Assembly (NCBI RefSeq): GCF_026262505.1
Contig: NC_067208.1
Coordinates: forward strand, 1,612,001 to 1,676,000
Source of the DNA: Trichomonas vaginalis G3
Lineage: Eukaryota; Parabasalia; Trichomonadida; Trichomonadidae
Reading direction: 5' to 3'
DNA: 64,000 nt
Positions 1-8,616 of this stretch are shown here, piece after piece (position 1 is the first letter of the stretch; each line of letters begins with the position of its first letter). Below the pieces are notes generated by a model, which did not search any database, had not been told where the DNA came from, and saw only the letters and a list, made by a program, of their open reading frames with translations. A program made the translations under genes and the position numbers.

Positions 1-43
1 CATTTCAAATGGTTCGGATACTATTAAAACTTTATCTGGTTGG

Positions 44-1672
44 ATGCAAGAAACAAGGAGTCAAATAGATACTGTAAGACGTATAGCAAACAATGCACGT
101 ACGGGATTGGATACTTTACGACAAGCACAAAATACACTAAAGGAAGCAAATGATATTCTTGGCTCAGTATCAGACATGCATGAAGATTGGCTTAAAGGTA
201 TTGACAAATCTTTAAAAAATCACAGTCAGTCTATTGCTGACTACAAGAAAAGTATAGATTTTTTACATAGTGCTATGGACGTACATGATGGAAGCATAAG
301 GAACTTACTTAATGCTAACAATAACTTACCAGGAACTATTAAAGCATTTATAAAGTCCTTTGTAAAACCCGGTGCTCTAACATTTAGGTCTTTGAGAGCA
401 AGAGCATTGAAGTCAAGAGATGCAGAAACTCCAACAGAACCTACAGAAGGAACTGAAACAACAGAAACTCCAAAAGAACCACCAAAACCAACAGCTAATG
501 AAATATTGTTCGAATATTTTCCAAGGTACTCTGTTCTCATTGCATACATTCAAGAAATACTTAAGAAAGCAGACTTGACTTTAGGAGATGATGAAAGTTC
601 TGTATATCTTTCGTTCCAGTTTCAAATAGCAGAACTTTTGAGACAGATATGCTTAATGTATGACAACATCTCTGATTTCACAAGATATGATGACGACCAT
701 GACCCCGAACATGGTGAAGAAGAAGTTTTACAAACATCCATTAAGACAGGAAAGGTTTTAACTCAAAGTCTCATTATTGACACCAAAGATGGCGAAGTGG
801 ACGTTCTTCAAGAGCTGAAGAAAAATACTTCTTCGGGAGGTGGTGGTAGGCATGAACTTGAAATAAATGAGATAGAAGAGAAATTAGCCGAAAAAGCAGA
901 TAAAGAACATAAACACAATATCTCCGATATAAATGAACTTCAAGCTACATTAAATAGTAAAGCGGACAAAAATGAACTTGACGCAATGAACAAAGTTTTG
1001 AAATCTCATAAACACAACATCTCCGATATAAATGAACTTCAAGCTACATTAAATAGTAAAGCGGACAAGAACCATGTTCATTATATAACTTCAGACGAAC
1101 AGATTATAACGGACTACCATGGATATTTAACACGAAGTGATGAAGCGAAGACAAAAAATGTTAATGAAAGAAGATATAAATACATTCGTGCTAAAGGTTA
1201 TGACATAAGCTGTACTGTACAGTATGATGTAGCTAAAGCACCAGAAGCATTTGGTTATACCGGTGAAATTTATGCCTCTACTTTCAATGTTAACGGTGTA
1301 TTAGTTGAACCAAGATTTATGTTAAGAGTTAAGGCAAAAATAACGTTTGAAGATGCTATTAAAAGTAAAGCTGACAAAGTTGAACTCGAAGCAACGAACA
1401 AAGTTTTGAAATCTCATAAACACAACATCTCCGATATAAATGAACTTCAAGCTACATTAGACAGTAAAGCTGACAAGAACCATACACATAAATCCTTCAC
1501 TACTGTTAGAGCAGACGACATAATATTGAACTTTGACCTTGGTTCAAGTGCACCATTAGAAAATCCAAGTACAAGCGTAAAAGATACTCTTAACAGTTTA
1601 GATAAGAGTTGCAGGAACATTGAAAGTCATGCCAGAAACTTTGAAGCATATGAACTACGCAATGTTAGATAA
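44..1672 (+). CDS. Tail-fibre-like protein with repeated HKHNISDINELQATL units
   Basis: The 542-residue product is coiled-coil-like at the N-terminus (rich in Gln, Asn and Lys over roughly residues 1-110), has a Pro/Thr/Glu-rich linker near residues 125-150, and then carries at least three copies of a repeat reading HKHNISDINELQATLNSKAD. Such HxH plus short helix repeats are typical of trimeric phage and virus fibres, where His pairs can bind metal. The next gene encodes a collar-like domain, so the two probably form one receptor-binding fibre. A related fibre gene lies at 42380 in element B. The function is inferred from repeat style and context; no catalytic motif is seen. Confidence 0.65.
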   Translation: MQETRSQIDTVRRIANNARTGLDTLRQAQNTLKEANDILGSVSDMHEDWLKGIDKSLKNHSQSIADYKKSIDFLHSAMDVHDGSIRNLLNANNNLPGTIKAFIKSFVKPGALTFRSLRARALKSRDAETPTEPTEGTETTETPKEPPKPTANEILFEYFPRYSVLIAYIQEILKKADLTLGDDESSVYLSFQFQIAELLRQICLMYDNISDFTRYDDDHDPEHGEEEVLQTSIKTGKVLTQSLIIDTKDGEVDVLQELKKNTSSGGGGRHELEINEIEEKLAEKADKEHKHNISDINELQATLNSKADKNELDAMNKVLKSHKHNISDINELQATLNSKADKNHVHYITSDEQIITDYHGYLTRSDEAKTKNVNERRYKYIRAKGYDISCTVQYDVAKAPEAFGYTGEIYASTFNVNGVLVEPRFMLRVKAKITFEDAIKSKADKVELEATNKVLKSHKHNISDINELQATLDSKADKNHTHKSFTTVRADDIILNFDLGSSAPLENPSTSVKDTLNSLDKSCRNIESHARNFEAYELRNVR

Positions 1673-1732
1673 GAAAGCAGACAAAACTTATGTAGATGAA
1701 GAACTACAAAGAAATTTTCGAAACCAGATACA

Positions 1733-2402
1733 ATGACATTTACAACAGAAATTATAAATGGTGAACCAGCAACTCCATTTGAATTTGTTAGAGGTCTTCA
1801 ACCAGATACTTTTGAATTTTTCTTGGATAATTCTATTGAACTAACATTACATTATAAAAGTGGAACAAATGCAACATTTCATCCGGGAGATACATTCCAA
1901 ATGGTATTTAATGACATAAGTTCTTTAGAATATGTTTATAGAGTTATGAGCATATATGATTTAATATATCCTATAGGAGCTGTTTATACGTCTATGAATC
2001 CAATAAATCCAAACACTTTATTTGGTGGTAGATGGTATGAAATAGTTGACAGTTTTCCATTCTACACTAATACTCAGTCAATGAAGATGGGAGGTTCAAA
2101 GAAAATAGGTATTGAAAACCTTCCTTCACATATGCATAGGTTCAGTGGAAGAACATCTGTGGAAGGAAACCATTCACATTCAATAACAAAAAGAGGTTAT
2201 ACAAATCTTGCAGCGGGTTCGGATAGACAGGGAATGCATAGATATGATATCACAACTGACCCCAAAGATTAGCACAGGTATTTTCTGTGGAACTGCAGGA
2301 AATCATACACATGTTGTAGCTGGTATTACAGACCCAGCAGGTAATGGAAAAGATTATATGCCTCCTTATATAACAATGCACGCTTGGATACGAGTTGGTT
2401 AA
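1733..2402 (+). pseudogene. Phage tail-collar-like fibre tip (broken)
   Basis: The region encodes YPIGAVYTSMNPINPNTLFG followed by GGSKKIGIENLPSHMHRF and, at the end, GNHTHVVAG and PPYITMHAWIRV. This order (YPIGSIY, GENLPxHxH, GNHTH, PPY...AW.R) is the classical C-terminal tail-collar/short-tail-fibre pattern of phages. The same pattern is found at 43033-43589 in element B. It directly follows the fibre shaft gene and precedes the integrase, so it is likely the receptor-binding tip. The gene looks broken, about one break. Confidence 0.7.
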
Positions 2403-2421
2403 AATCTTTAACTTTACATAA

Positions 2422-3507
2422 ATGAGCTTGAAAGAAGTATTCGAACAACATCCATGGAGGTCATTTAAGAAATTCAATGAAGCTGCAAAGAGTTGGGGAT
2501 TTACTAACAGAGCTGAAGTGAAAAGGTTCTTTGACAAAAATGTTGTACATCAAACAAAAATAAACCCTTACGACTACTTTTTACCAATTTACTCCAACAC
2601 TCCTGACGCATACCAATTTGACACTCTCATTCAAAGCAGAAAAGGAGGACATAAACCATTCCTCATCTTCATAAATGTTAACACTCGTAAAGCATATGCA
2701 TATCCAATGAAAAATAAAGGAACTCGTGAAGTGTTAAGAGTTTTACAAAAGTTTGTAGCAGAACATAACCCAAGTACTTTAACATCAGACCAAGACAGTG
2801 CATACCTCAGCAATGAAATCACAGAATTTCTCATTAAGCATAACATAACTCACTACACTACTGAAGACCATAACCATAACATACTCGGCATCATAAACCG
2901 CTTCATAAGAACGCTCAGAGATTTAAATCAAGAGCGAGACTTTACCGAAGAAACAATGAAACATTTTCTCGAAGTATATAATTCCTCAACACATTCTACA
3001 ACAGGACATACACCAAATTCAATGACACAACAACAAGAAGAAAAGTATATACAAAAGAAACGAAGCCAAACACAAAATATCAGAAATTCAACACAATTTA
3101 CCCTCATTCCTGGTACAAAAGTTCGTGTAGTTCTTGACGACAAACCGTTGACAAAGAAACGTTTAAGGTTAAGTAGAAACTATTATATCGTAGACTCTAC
3201 ACAAGGTAATGGATATCTTATAAAAGCTGCTGACGACTCCATAGCATTTTACCCTCGACATAAGTTAGTTGAAAGTAGTAATGGCAAACTTGCTGAAACC
3301 ATTGACGAAGCAAAGCGAGGAGTGGTTATTGAAATACTTGGCTACAACATAAACGATGACACTTATAAAGTAAGATATGAAGGAGGTGTTGAAGATGTTA
3401 TACCATCTAAGAACTTGAGAGAGTCAAAGCCAACACATCTGGGACCATTAGAGCGGGAGTACTGGAAAGACAAAAATATGCCAGAAAGAATAAGAAAATT
3501 CTTCTAA
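2422..3507 (+). CDS. Retroviral-type (DDE) integrase of element X
   Basis: The 361-residue protein has the rve-type core of Maverick integrases: a DAYQFDTLI strand near residue 55, a TSDQDSAYLS block near residue 120, and the HNILGIINRFIRTLRDLNQE helix region near residue 155. After a basic linker it has an SH3/chromo-like tail, with VRVVLDD near residue 235 and YKVRYEGGVEDVIPSKNL near residue 315. Chromo-like tails on such integrases may guide target choice. It would join the element ends to target DNA and make the 5-6 bp duplication. It differs strongly from the Y and B integrases. Confidence 0.9.
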   Translation: MSLKEVFEQHPWRSFKKFNEAAKSWGFTNRAEVKRFFDKNVVHQTKINPYDYFLPIYSNTPDAYQFDTLIQSRKGGHKPFLIFINVNTRKAYAYPMKNKGTREVLRVLQKFVAEHNPSTLTSDQDSAYLSNEITEFLIKHNITHYTTEDHNHNILGIINRFIRTLRDLNQERDFTEETMKHFLEVYNSSTHSTTGHTPNSMTQQQEEKYIQKKRSQTQNIRNSTQFTLIPGTKVRVVLDDKPLTKKRLRLSRNYYIVDSTQGNGYLIKAADDSIAFYPRHKLVESSNGKLAETIDEAKRGVVIEILGYNINDDTYKVRYEGGVEDVIPSKNLRESKPTHLGPLEREYWKDKNMPERIRKFF

Positions 3508-3600
3508 ACTTTTTCATTAGATGTAAATCAGACATGAATGAGAACAGTCATGATATCATTAATGGTACCATTTATTTACACCAAAAAATAATGTTTATGT

Positions 3601-3645
3601 TAGAATGTTAGATCTAACACGTTTTCTAACCACTTTTCTAACATG
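3601..3645. repeat. Dispersed palindrome, TGTTAGATCTAACA variant
   Basis: A perfect dyad around AGATCT is followed by two further TCTAAC half-sites spaced about 12 bases apart. This is one of more than twenty copies of the same design in the window. Here the half-sites read TGTTAGA rather than GGTTAGA. It lies about 100 bases upstream of the 312-residue gene at 3747, so it is placed like an operator. Nothing else is seen between 3508 and 3746. Confidence 0.75.
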
Positions 3646-3746
3646 GTCTAAAACTCTCGAAAATCATGAATTTTTGACATTTCCTTATGAAAGAAAAATA
3701 ACGCTAATTTTTTTCTAAGAAAAATTTTTATCTTGTATGTAAAGAT

Positions 3747-4685
3747 ATGATTTCAACAATCGGCACAACAACAATTCAAACTACAGCACCAAACTCGTTA
3801 GTCATGAATCCAACATCTATGTTAGTAGAGATGAAAAGCTTCATTCCTTCTTCATATACTTTCGAAACAAAAATCCAGAAGATAAAGCAAGAACTTTTAA
3901 CAAGTAATTTAGACTGTAGTGCGAAAGATGAAACAAATGAACAGTATCTTTATGAAATGCAGGACATTATTGACCATTTACCCAAATTGCCTGAAATCCA
4001 ACAACAAAAACTAACTATTCCTGAATTCGACGAAATTGAAGTCAAAACAACTGACTCAGTAGAAATAAAGAAGTTCATACGTAAAGTAAATTATGAATTC
4101 CTTGGTTTTCATTGCAACCATAAAGTTATGGACAAAGATTGCGACATGGTTTATAAGAATGTTTCTGACATATATAAATCTGAAGAATTTAAGACCTACG
4201 ATAACTTTGTTTCATTAGTTGCTGAATGTGTTTGGGAAATAAGAGATAAAGATAGAAGAGGCAAAGTATGGAACGAACAACTAAGACCCGCTATGTTTGA
4301 GATGAAGAGAGCAATTGACGCCTTAGTTGTTTTAGCAGGTCAAATTTCAATGTATAACGCAAAAATGAACCCGCAATGTTCAAAATGTAAGGCAGCGATG
4401 AGGAAATATAACTACTCCGTCAAAGAGATAGAAAGAATGAGAAACGACTATGCAGATTTAAAGAAAGAAGTAGAAAAGCCAGCAGAAGATAAAATGGACA
4501 TGTTAGCATTTCTGAACAAAAATTATCCAACTGCTGACGATTTCCTTCTATCTGACGTCAAGAAGAAATATAAAGAAACCTTCGGCATTGTTAAAACATT
4601 CGATGTACTAAAAGAAGAAATAGAAGCTACAAAACTGTTTAAAGTCATGAACCATCGCAACATATACCATGTAAAACGCTTGTAA
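3747..4685 (+). CDS. Unknown 312-residue Maverick protein with CxxC motif
   Basis: The product is not recognised. It is mostly helical and charged, with a CSKCKAAMRKYNYSVKEIER stretch near residues 210-230 (one CxxC pair, possibly a metal knuckle, followed by a coiled coil) and a compact C-terminal segment, YPTADDFLLSDVKKKY. Near-identical copies lie in Y (30803-31718) and B (50311-51251), although the capsid and integrase genes of X and Y/B are very different. This suggests a freely exchanged module. The start is the ATG after a leader ending in TTGTATGTAAAG that is shared with the KilA-N genes. Palindromic repeats lie on both sides. Confidence 0.75.
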   Translation: MISTIGTTTIQTTAPNSLVMNPTSMLVEMKSFIPSSYTFETKIQKIKQELLTSNLDCSAKDETNEQYLYEMQDIIDHLPKLPEIQQQKLTIPEFDEIEVKTTDSVEIKKFIRKVNYEFLGFHCNHKVMDKDCDMVYKNVSDIYKSEEFKTYDNFVSLVAECVWEIRDKDRRGKVWNEQLRPAMFEMKRAIDALVVLAGQISMYNAKMNPQCSKCKAAMRKYNYSVKEIERMRNDYADLKKEVEKPAEDKMDMLAFLNKNYPTADDFLLSDVKKKYKETFGIVKTFDVLKEEIEATKLFKVMNHRNIYHVKRL

Positions 4686-4692
4686 ATAGTTA

Positions 4693-4740
4693 TGTTAGAA
4701 AAGAGGTTAGAAAACGTGTTAGATCTAACATGCTAACATA
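4693..4740. repeat. Dispersed palindrome, inverted copy after the 312-residue gene
   Basis: Half-sites GTTAGA, GGTTAGA and TGTTAGATCTAACA are arranged as the reverse of the 3601 copy, so the 312-residue gene is bracketed by inverted operator-like repeats. Between 4740 and 4970 I see only AT-rich sequence. Confidence 0.75.
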
Positions 4741-4970
4741 AACATTATTTTTGCTGAATTCAGCACAAAATTCTGAGTAAAATGACATATGGCACGTGTC
4801 AAACCGTTGAGTTTTCACAAATTTTAAAAATTGCTGCGGAAAGTTCGTCAAAAAAGTGAAGGTTCCCGACGGTTTCAAACCGCCATACTTTACATGAAGA
4901 TAGTTTACAATGTCAACTAAATATCATGTACGATAGAAACGGTTATGTAAAGTTTACATTTTGTAAAGTT

Positions 4971-5257
4971 TTGTCCTGATTCAAGACAAGTCTTGTATTT
5001 TTTCAGAACAAGTCTTGTATTTTTTCAGAACAAGTCTTGTATTTTTTCAAGACAAATCTTGTCCTGATTCAGAACAAGTCTTGCACTTTTTAGTCAGTTT
5101 TTCTTGTAAAGTTCTCAAATTTGAGAACAATTGTCCTGATTCAAGACAAGTCTTGTATTTTTTCAGAACAAGTCTTGTATTTTTTCAGAACAAGTCTTGT
5201 ATTTTTTCAAGACAAATCTTGTCCTGATTCAGAACAAGTCTTGCACTTTTTCAGGAA
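4971..5257. repeat. Tandem array with palindromic units around an AT-rich core
   Basis: Two ~127-bp blocks made of AGACAAGTCTTG-type palindromes linked by TATTTTTTCAG repeat at a 160-bp period. Between them at about 5105-5132 lies a core with TGTAAAG and a CTCAAATTTGAG palindrome. Three other arrays in the window (16725-17050, 32880-33210, 48968-49343) have the same layout with other repeat sequences. Open frames through it are repeat translations, not genes. From 5258 to 5615 there is AT-rich sequence without a clear feature. Confidence 0.8.
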
Positions 5258-5615
5258 ATCCTATCGTCTAACTTTACAAATGTCACTTTTTCAACATGAT
5301 TGCATTTTGGTCGGGAAACAACTTTCTCTCAATTTTGTCACTTTTTTCTATCGTCGTGTTTTGTCACTTTTCCCTCAGGGTGTGTGTCAGAAAATATCCA
5401 AAATCTTTATAGCCTCGTATCTCCTTCAATTCTTGACGGCTTGACATGTATGACACACCATTCAATTCAGAATTATGTGCTGAATCTTATGACCTTCATT
5501 TGTTCGTGACTTCTTTTCACATATGTAACCCTGAATTTTTAACATTTCTTTAACACAGAAAAATAAAGTTAGTTTTATTTTTATTTATTTTTTTATTTTG
5601 TATGTAAGGACAGAT

Positions 5616-6441
5616 ATGTCAACAACAGAGAACACAACAACTGCTATCGTTCATGAAGCCATAAATGAAGAATACGAGTGGGTTCAGTTTAACAAACAAC
5701 TCCGTCTCATTCGTTCGGTCAAAGACGATATGTACCAAATGCAAAGTATTTTGACAGCATGTTTTGCTCCAGACACTAAACACGCAGACGACTGGTTCAA
5801 AAACCAAAGCACACAAGAACTTTTGAGTGAAATTTCTCTAGACCGACTTTTTTCGGTCTTGCATAAAAACACATGAAAATCGTAAAAATTTGCCAATAAA
5901 TTTAAGAGGTTATTATGTTCATAGACTTTTAGTAAATGCAGTTGCAATGTGGGCTTCTCCTCGTTATGCATGGCATGTTTACAGACTTCTTGACGAAATT
6001 CATAGACAAGAACGTGGAGAGATGGAAAAGAAACTTCAAGCAAAAGATGAAGTCATTGAATCCAAAGACAAAAGCATACAGAAAAGAATACCACGTTCAG
6101 TACCAAAAGGAAAGGAAAAGAGTTATAAGTATATGATATATACTGAAGAGTTGGAGAAAGAAGAAGATAAAGATATGGTTATGTTGCATTTAGTCAGAAG
6201 AAACAACAAAAGCTTTTATGACCTTGCTAAGATTTACAAATCTGACAGAAACTGGTTCTATCGTGAAAACTTACCGATTTCAATGACACCGAATGAGCAA
6301 ATAAAGGAAATTGTCAAAAATACTCTTCCTCAAACACACTATGACATCAAAGGTTGCACAATACTTACATTCAAAGAAGACTTAACATTACTGAAGGAAA
6401 AAATAACAGAATATTTCGATAACTTCAAAGAGGAAGAATAA
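5616..6441 (+). pseudogene. KilA-N DNA-binding protein (element X copy, broken)
   Basis: The N-terminal part (VQFNKQLRLIRSVKDDMYQM) and the later block RGYYVHRLLVNAVAMWASPR with a RQERGEMEKK coiled coil match the whole KilA-N gene at 18009. KilA-N is a DNA-binding domain of large DNA viruses and phages, used in regulation. A short hairpin (stem AGACCGA / TCGGTCT, 5840-5859) sits in the variable segment between the two conserved blocks. The ATG at 5616 is preferred over the upstream TTG because it follows the shared leader TTTTGTATGTAAGGACAG. The gene looks broken, about one break. Confidence 0.8.
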
Positions 6442-6495
6442 AAAAATCTAAGCTAATTTTATTTTTTTATAAAATTTTATCTCATATGAAAGAAC

Positions 6496-6711
6496 ATGAA
6501 TTTAGAATATTCGGAACTCATGACAGAAGAAGAGAACGAACAACATGTAAAAGATTATGCAAAATTTCTGAAGACATACAAAGCATTTAAACAATATCTA
6601 AATGCTTCTAAAGATTATGCAAAATTTCTGAAGGTATATAAAGCTTATGAAAAAGCGTATGAAAAGTTTATACATTGGGGAATTGTTGTAAAATATCGAT
6701 ATGAAGACTAA
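6496..6711 (+). CDS. Small hypothetical protein with duplicated KDYAKFLK motif
   Basis: This 71-residue protein has two near-identical internal repeats (KDYAKFLKTYKAFKQY and KDYAKFLKVYKAYEKAY), giving a short helical, aromatic/Lys-rich protein. The family is not recognised. A TTTTATCTCATATG leader of the element promoter type precedes the ATG. It lies between KilA-N and the SSB-like gene and may be a recent internal duplication. Confidence 0.55.
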   Translation: MNLEYSELMTEEENEQHVKDYAKFLKTYKAFKQYLNASKDYAKFLKVYKAYEKAYEKFIHWGIVVKYRYED

Positions 6712-6729
6712 CCAAAAATATATTTTTGC

Positions 6730-7203
6730 TTAAATGACGTCAGGGTCAATTTCTTCAACCATTTCACTTCCTTCGTCAATGTCAATAGAAGCTTCTTCAA
6801 CCTTTGGTAAGAACTTTTGTATAACATCTTTGTTCGTTATTGTTTTCAGAGATGAAGAATAATATTTCACATTTGTTTCACCCTTCTTATATTCTTTCTG
6901 TTCGGAAAGATTCATAGCAATACTGAAGAAGTCAATGTTGGAGTTCTTTATAATAGTATAATGAGTATCTTTGACATTCACGAAGAAACCCTTTTGTTTC
7001 AAAACTACTGCTAACTCTTGTGAAGTATAACGTTTGCGGTCAATGACAATAGCTAATGGTCTGACATACTGACCAAACTTAGATTCTTTCACAAACTTCT
7101 TGTTAAAGATAACATTGACGTTTGAAGCATTATTGAACTCATTCTTGATGACAGTAGCGAGAGCATTGTATGAAAAGAACTTGCAATCTTGCATGTGTTT
7201 CAT
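6730..7203 (-). CDS. Possible ssDNA-binding protein with acidic C-terminal tail (X)
   Basis: The 157-residue product is not recognised by motif. Its C-terminus is strongly acidic (IDIDEGSEMVEEIDPDVI), as is the tail of the 139-residue protein at 20209-20628 (ENIDIDPEMF) in Y and of its B copy. Both lie next to a gene with the winged-helix tail of the SF3 helicase. Acidic C-termini on small beta-rich proteins are typical of replication SSBs such as T7 gp2.5, where the tail contacts the polymerase. This role is inferred from tail and context only. Confidence 0.5.
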   Translation of the reverse strand: MKHMQDCKFFSYNALATVIKNEFNNASNVNVIFNKKFVKESKFGQYVRPLAIVIDRKRYTSQELAVVLKQKGFFVNVKDTHYTIIKNSNIDFFSIAMNLSEQKEYKKGETNVKYYSSSLKTITNKDVIQKFLPKVEEASIDIDEGSEMVEEIDPDVI

Positions 7204-7270
7204 TAAAATAAAAATATTAAATTATTTTGAAAAATAACTTAAAAAAATCTAATCTAATTTTTTCAAAAAA

Positions 7271-7295
7271 TATTTTTTATCCGATAGAAAAGATG
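7271..7295 (+). promoter_or_regulatory. Element promoter, TTTTTTATCCGATAG ... ATG
   Basis: The bases just before the ATG at 7293 match, almost base for base, those upstream of the minus-strand genes at 20628 (Y) and 55723 (B), although the proteins differ. The core TTTTTAT(C/T) lies about 8-14 bases before the start of many element genes on both strands (for example 12540, 13289, 40815, 48050), so it is likely a core promoter. Confidence 0.65.
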
Positions 7296-7637
7296 ACAGA
7301 AAAATTAACTTTTTACATAGCGCCAGACCCTTCTTGCCCACATCTTTTTAAGCCACAATATATAGTCATAGAACTAAATAGAGAAAGCGAAATTCTACAA
7401 ATAGAAGAAAGCGAAATTCTACAAACAGAAGAAACATATAGAGACCTAGATAACGAAACTGGATATGCACTATTCTGGTTAGATTGTCCTTATGAAATGT
7501 ATGAAAAAAAGGCTTTATATGAAGAATATAGAAAATATTGTCATGAAAACAATATAAGACCAAGCTCTAGAGAAAAATTCTATGCTGGTATAAAACATCT
7601 TTTCGAAGTTCGGAATGGCAAATATAGAAAGAAATAA
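7293..7637 (+). CDS. Winged-helix protein related to the SF3 helicase C-terminus
   Basis: The last ~45 residues, with KALYEEYRKYCHENN and SSREKFYAGIKHLFEVRNGK, parallel the C-terminus of the Y helicase (RSLYDSYKQYCQEYG, SKRTFLANVKSLLDVQNGVY). That segment is a D5-type winged helix found behind viral SF3 helicases. Here it forms a 114-residue free-standing protein with an N-terminal tail that includes a doubled ESEILQ. It could be a replication accessory factor. The ATG at 7293 is chosen over an upstream TTG because the conserved promoter directly precedes it. Confidence 0.6.
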   Translation: MTEKLTFYIAPDPSCPHLFKPQYIVIELNRESEILQIEESEILQTEETYRDLDNETGYALFWLDCPYEMYEKKALYEEYRKYCHENNIRPSSREKFYAGIKHLFEVRNGKYRKK

Positions 7638-7687
7638 TTTTTCTAAGTTTATTTTTTCAAAAAATATTTTTTTATTTCCTACTAAAG

Positions 7688-8614
7688 ATGTATCGGAAGT
7701 TGTCTAAGTTAGAACACTCGGAAATAAAACAACTTCTTACAGAAGCTAATATAGATGTTGCAAAGCATTACACAACAAACAAAAAGGCACTCGCTGACAT
7801 CCTCAATGACTATAATGGTGAAATAACTTATGATAGAATTCATGAGTTCATAAAGCCGCAACGCGGCGAGGACGAAGTCCATGCAAGAGCATTTCCTTTA
7901 AATGACGTTGCTATTGACTTATATCATAGACGTTCAATACCTCATGAAGTAAGAAGAGAAATGTTTGACATAACAAATGCAAACGTTGGTCATACTCGTA
8001 AAGCTCTTTCACATGACGTTCGTCAAGAGATGTTTGACATAACAAATGCAAACGTTGGTGAAACAAGAAGAGCTGTACCACATGAAGTAAGAAGAGAAAT
8101 GTTTGACATAACAAATGCAAACGTTGGTGAAACACGAAAGAGAGATGACACACTGAAACAACAGAGAAGAGAGATGTTTAAAAGTGCTATAGAACAAGTT
8201 CGCAAAGCTAATAATGTCATTCGTTCCATTGACGACAAACCAAAAGAAGGTGAGAGATGGTTAAAGAAAGATGAAGAAAATAGGAAGAGGAATGTGAAGT
8301 CAGGCAATAGACTCATTGACTTTAACATCGAAGCTTTAGATGAACCAAACAGAGACTACTTACACAAACATTTCGGTAAGGTTTTCATGAGACTCTTAGA
8401 GAAAATTAAAATAAACTCCCAACAGAGATGGATGGTATGTTATAAACTTGGTGGAAAGTATGAATGTTCTACGTTAAACCTCAATAATATTGGAACATTA
8501 CTACATCAGCTCTTGAAGGAGAACTTTATATCAGAGATAGAAGCAAATGCTGCAGGTATTGTTGAAATGCACTATGACTTCTTCTTGACAAACATAAAGA
8601 ATCTTACGAAATAA
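7688..8614 (+). CDS. Repeat-bearing protein just upstream of the DNA polymerase; terminal-protein candidate
   Basis: The 308-residue protein starts with a helical SAP-like segment (KLSKLEHSEIKQLLTEANID) and has three ~24-residue repeats reading HEVRREMFDITNANVGETR around residues 80-155, then a charged linker and a folded C-terminal part. The stop lies two bases before the polymerase ATG, so the genes are likely co-transcribed. In protein-primed systems the terminal protein often sits next to the polymerase, which makes this the best local candidate; no priming residue can be assigned. Two 3-base-loop hairpins (7855-7880) lie in frame in the coding sequence. Confidence 0.55.
   Translation: MYRKLSKLEHSEIKQLLTEANIDVAKHYTTNKKALADILNDYNGEITYDRIHEFIKPQRGEDEVHARAFPLNDVAIDLYHRRSIPHEVRREMFDITNANVGHTRKALSHDVRQEMFDITNANVGETRRAVPHEVRREMFDITNANVGETRKRDDTLKQQRREMFKSAIEQVRKANNVIRSIDDKPKEGERWLKKDEENRKRNVKSGNRLIDFNIEALDEPNRDYLHKHFGKVFMRLLEKIKINSQQRWMVCYKLGGKYECSTLNLNNIGTLLHQLLKENFISEIEANAAGIVEMHYDFFLTNIKNLTK
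7855..7880. repeat. Pair of triloop hairpins inside a coding sequence
   Basis: GCCGC-AAC-GCGGC (7855-7867) is followed after two bases by GGAC-GAA-GTCC (7870-7880). Both have three-base loops and keep the reading frame of the 308-residue gene. A similar double-hairpin design occurs at 25405-25437 and 25916-25948. Confidence 0.7.
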
Positions 8615-8616
8615 AG

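Noticed and set aside
44-2402. Bacteriophage contamination
   Set aside because: The fibre genes lie in the same element as a Maverick polymerase and integrase, share their base composition, and a related locus exists in B.
5580-5640. GTATGT in the KilA-N leaders as a spliceosomal 5' splice site
   Set aside because: GTATGT is the Trichomonas 5' splice consensus, but no matching ACTAAC...ACAG 3' signal follows at a fitting distance, and the coding frame starts directly after the leader.
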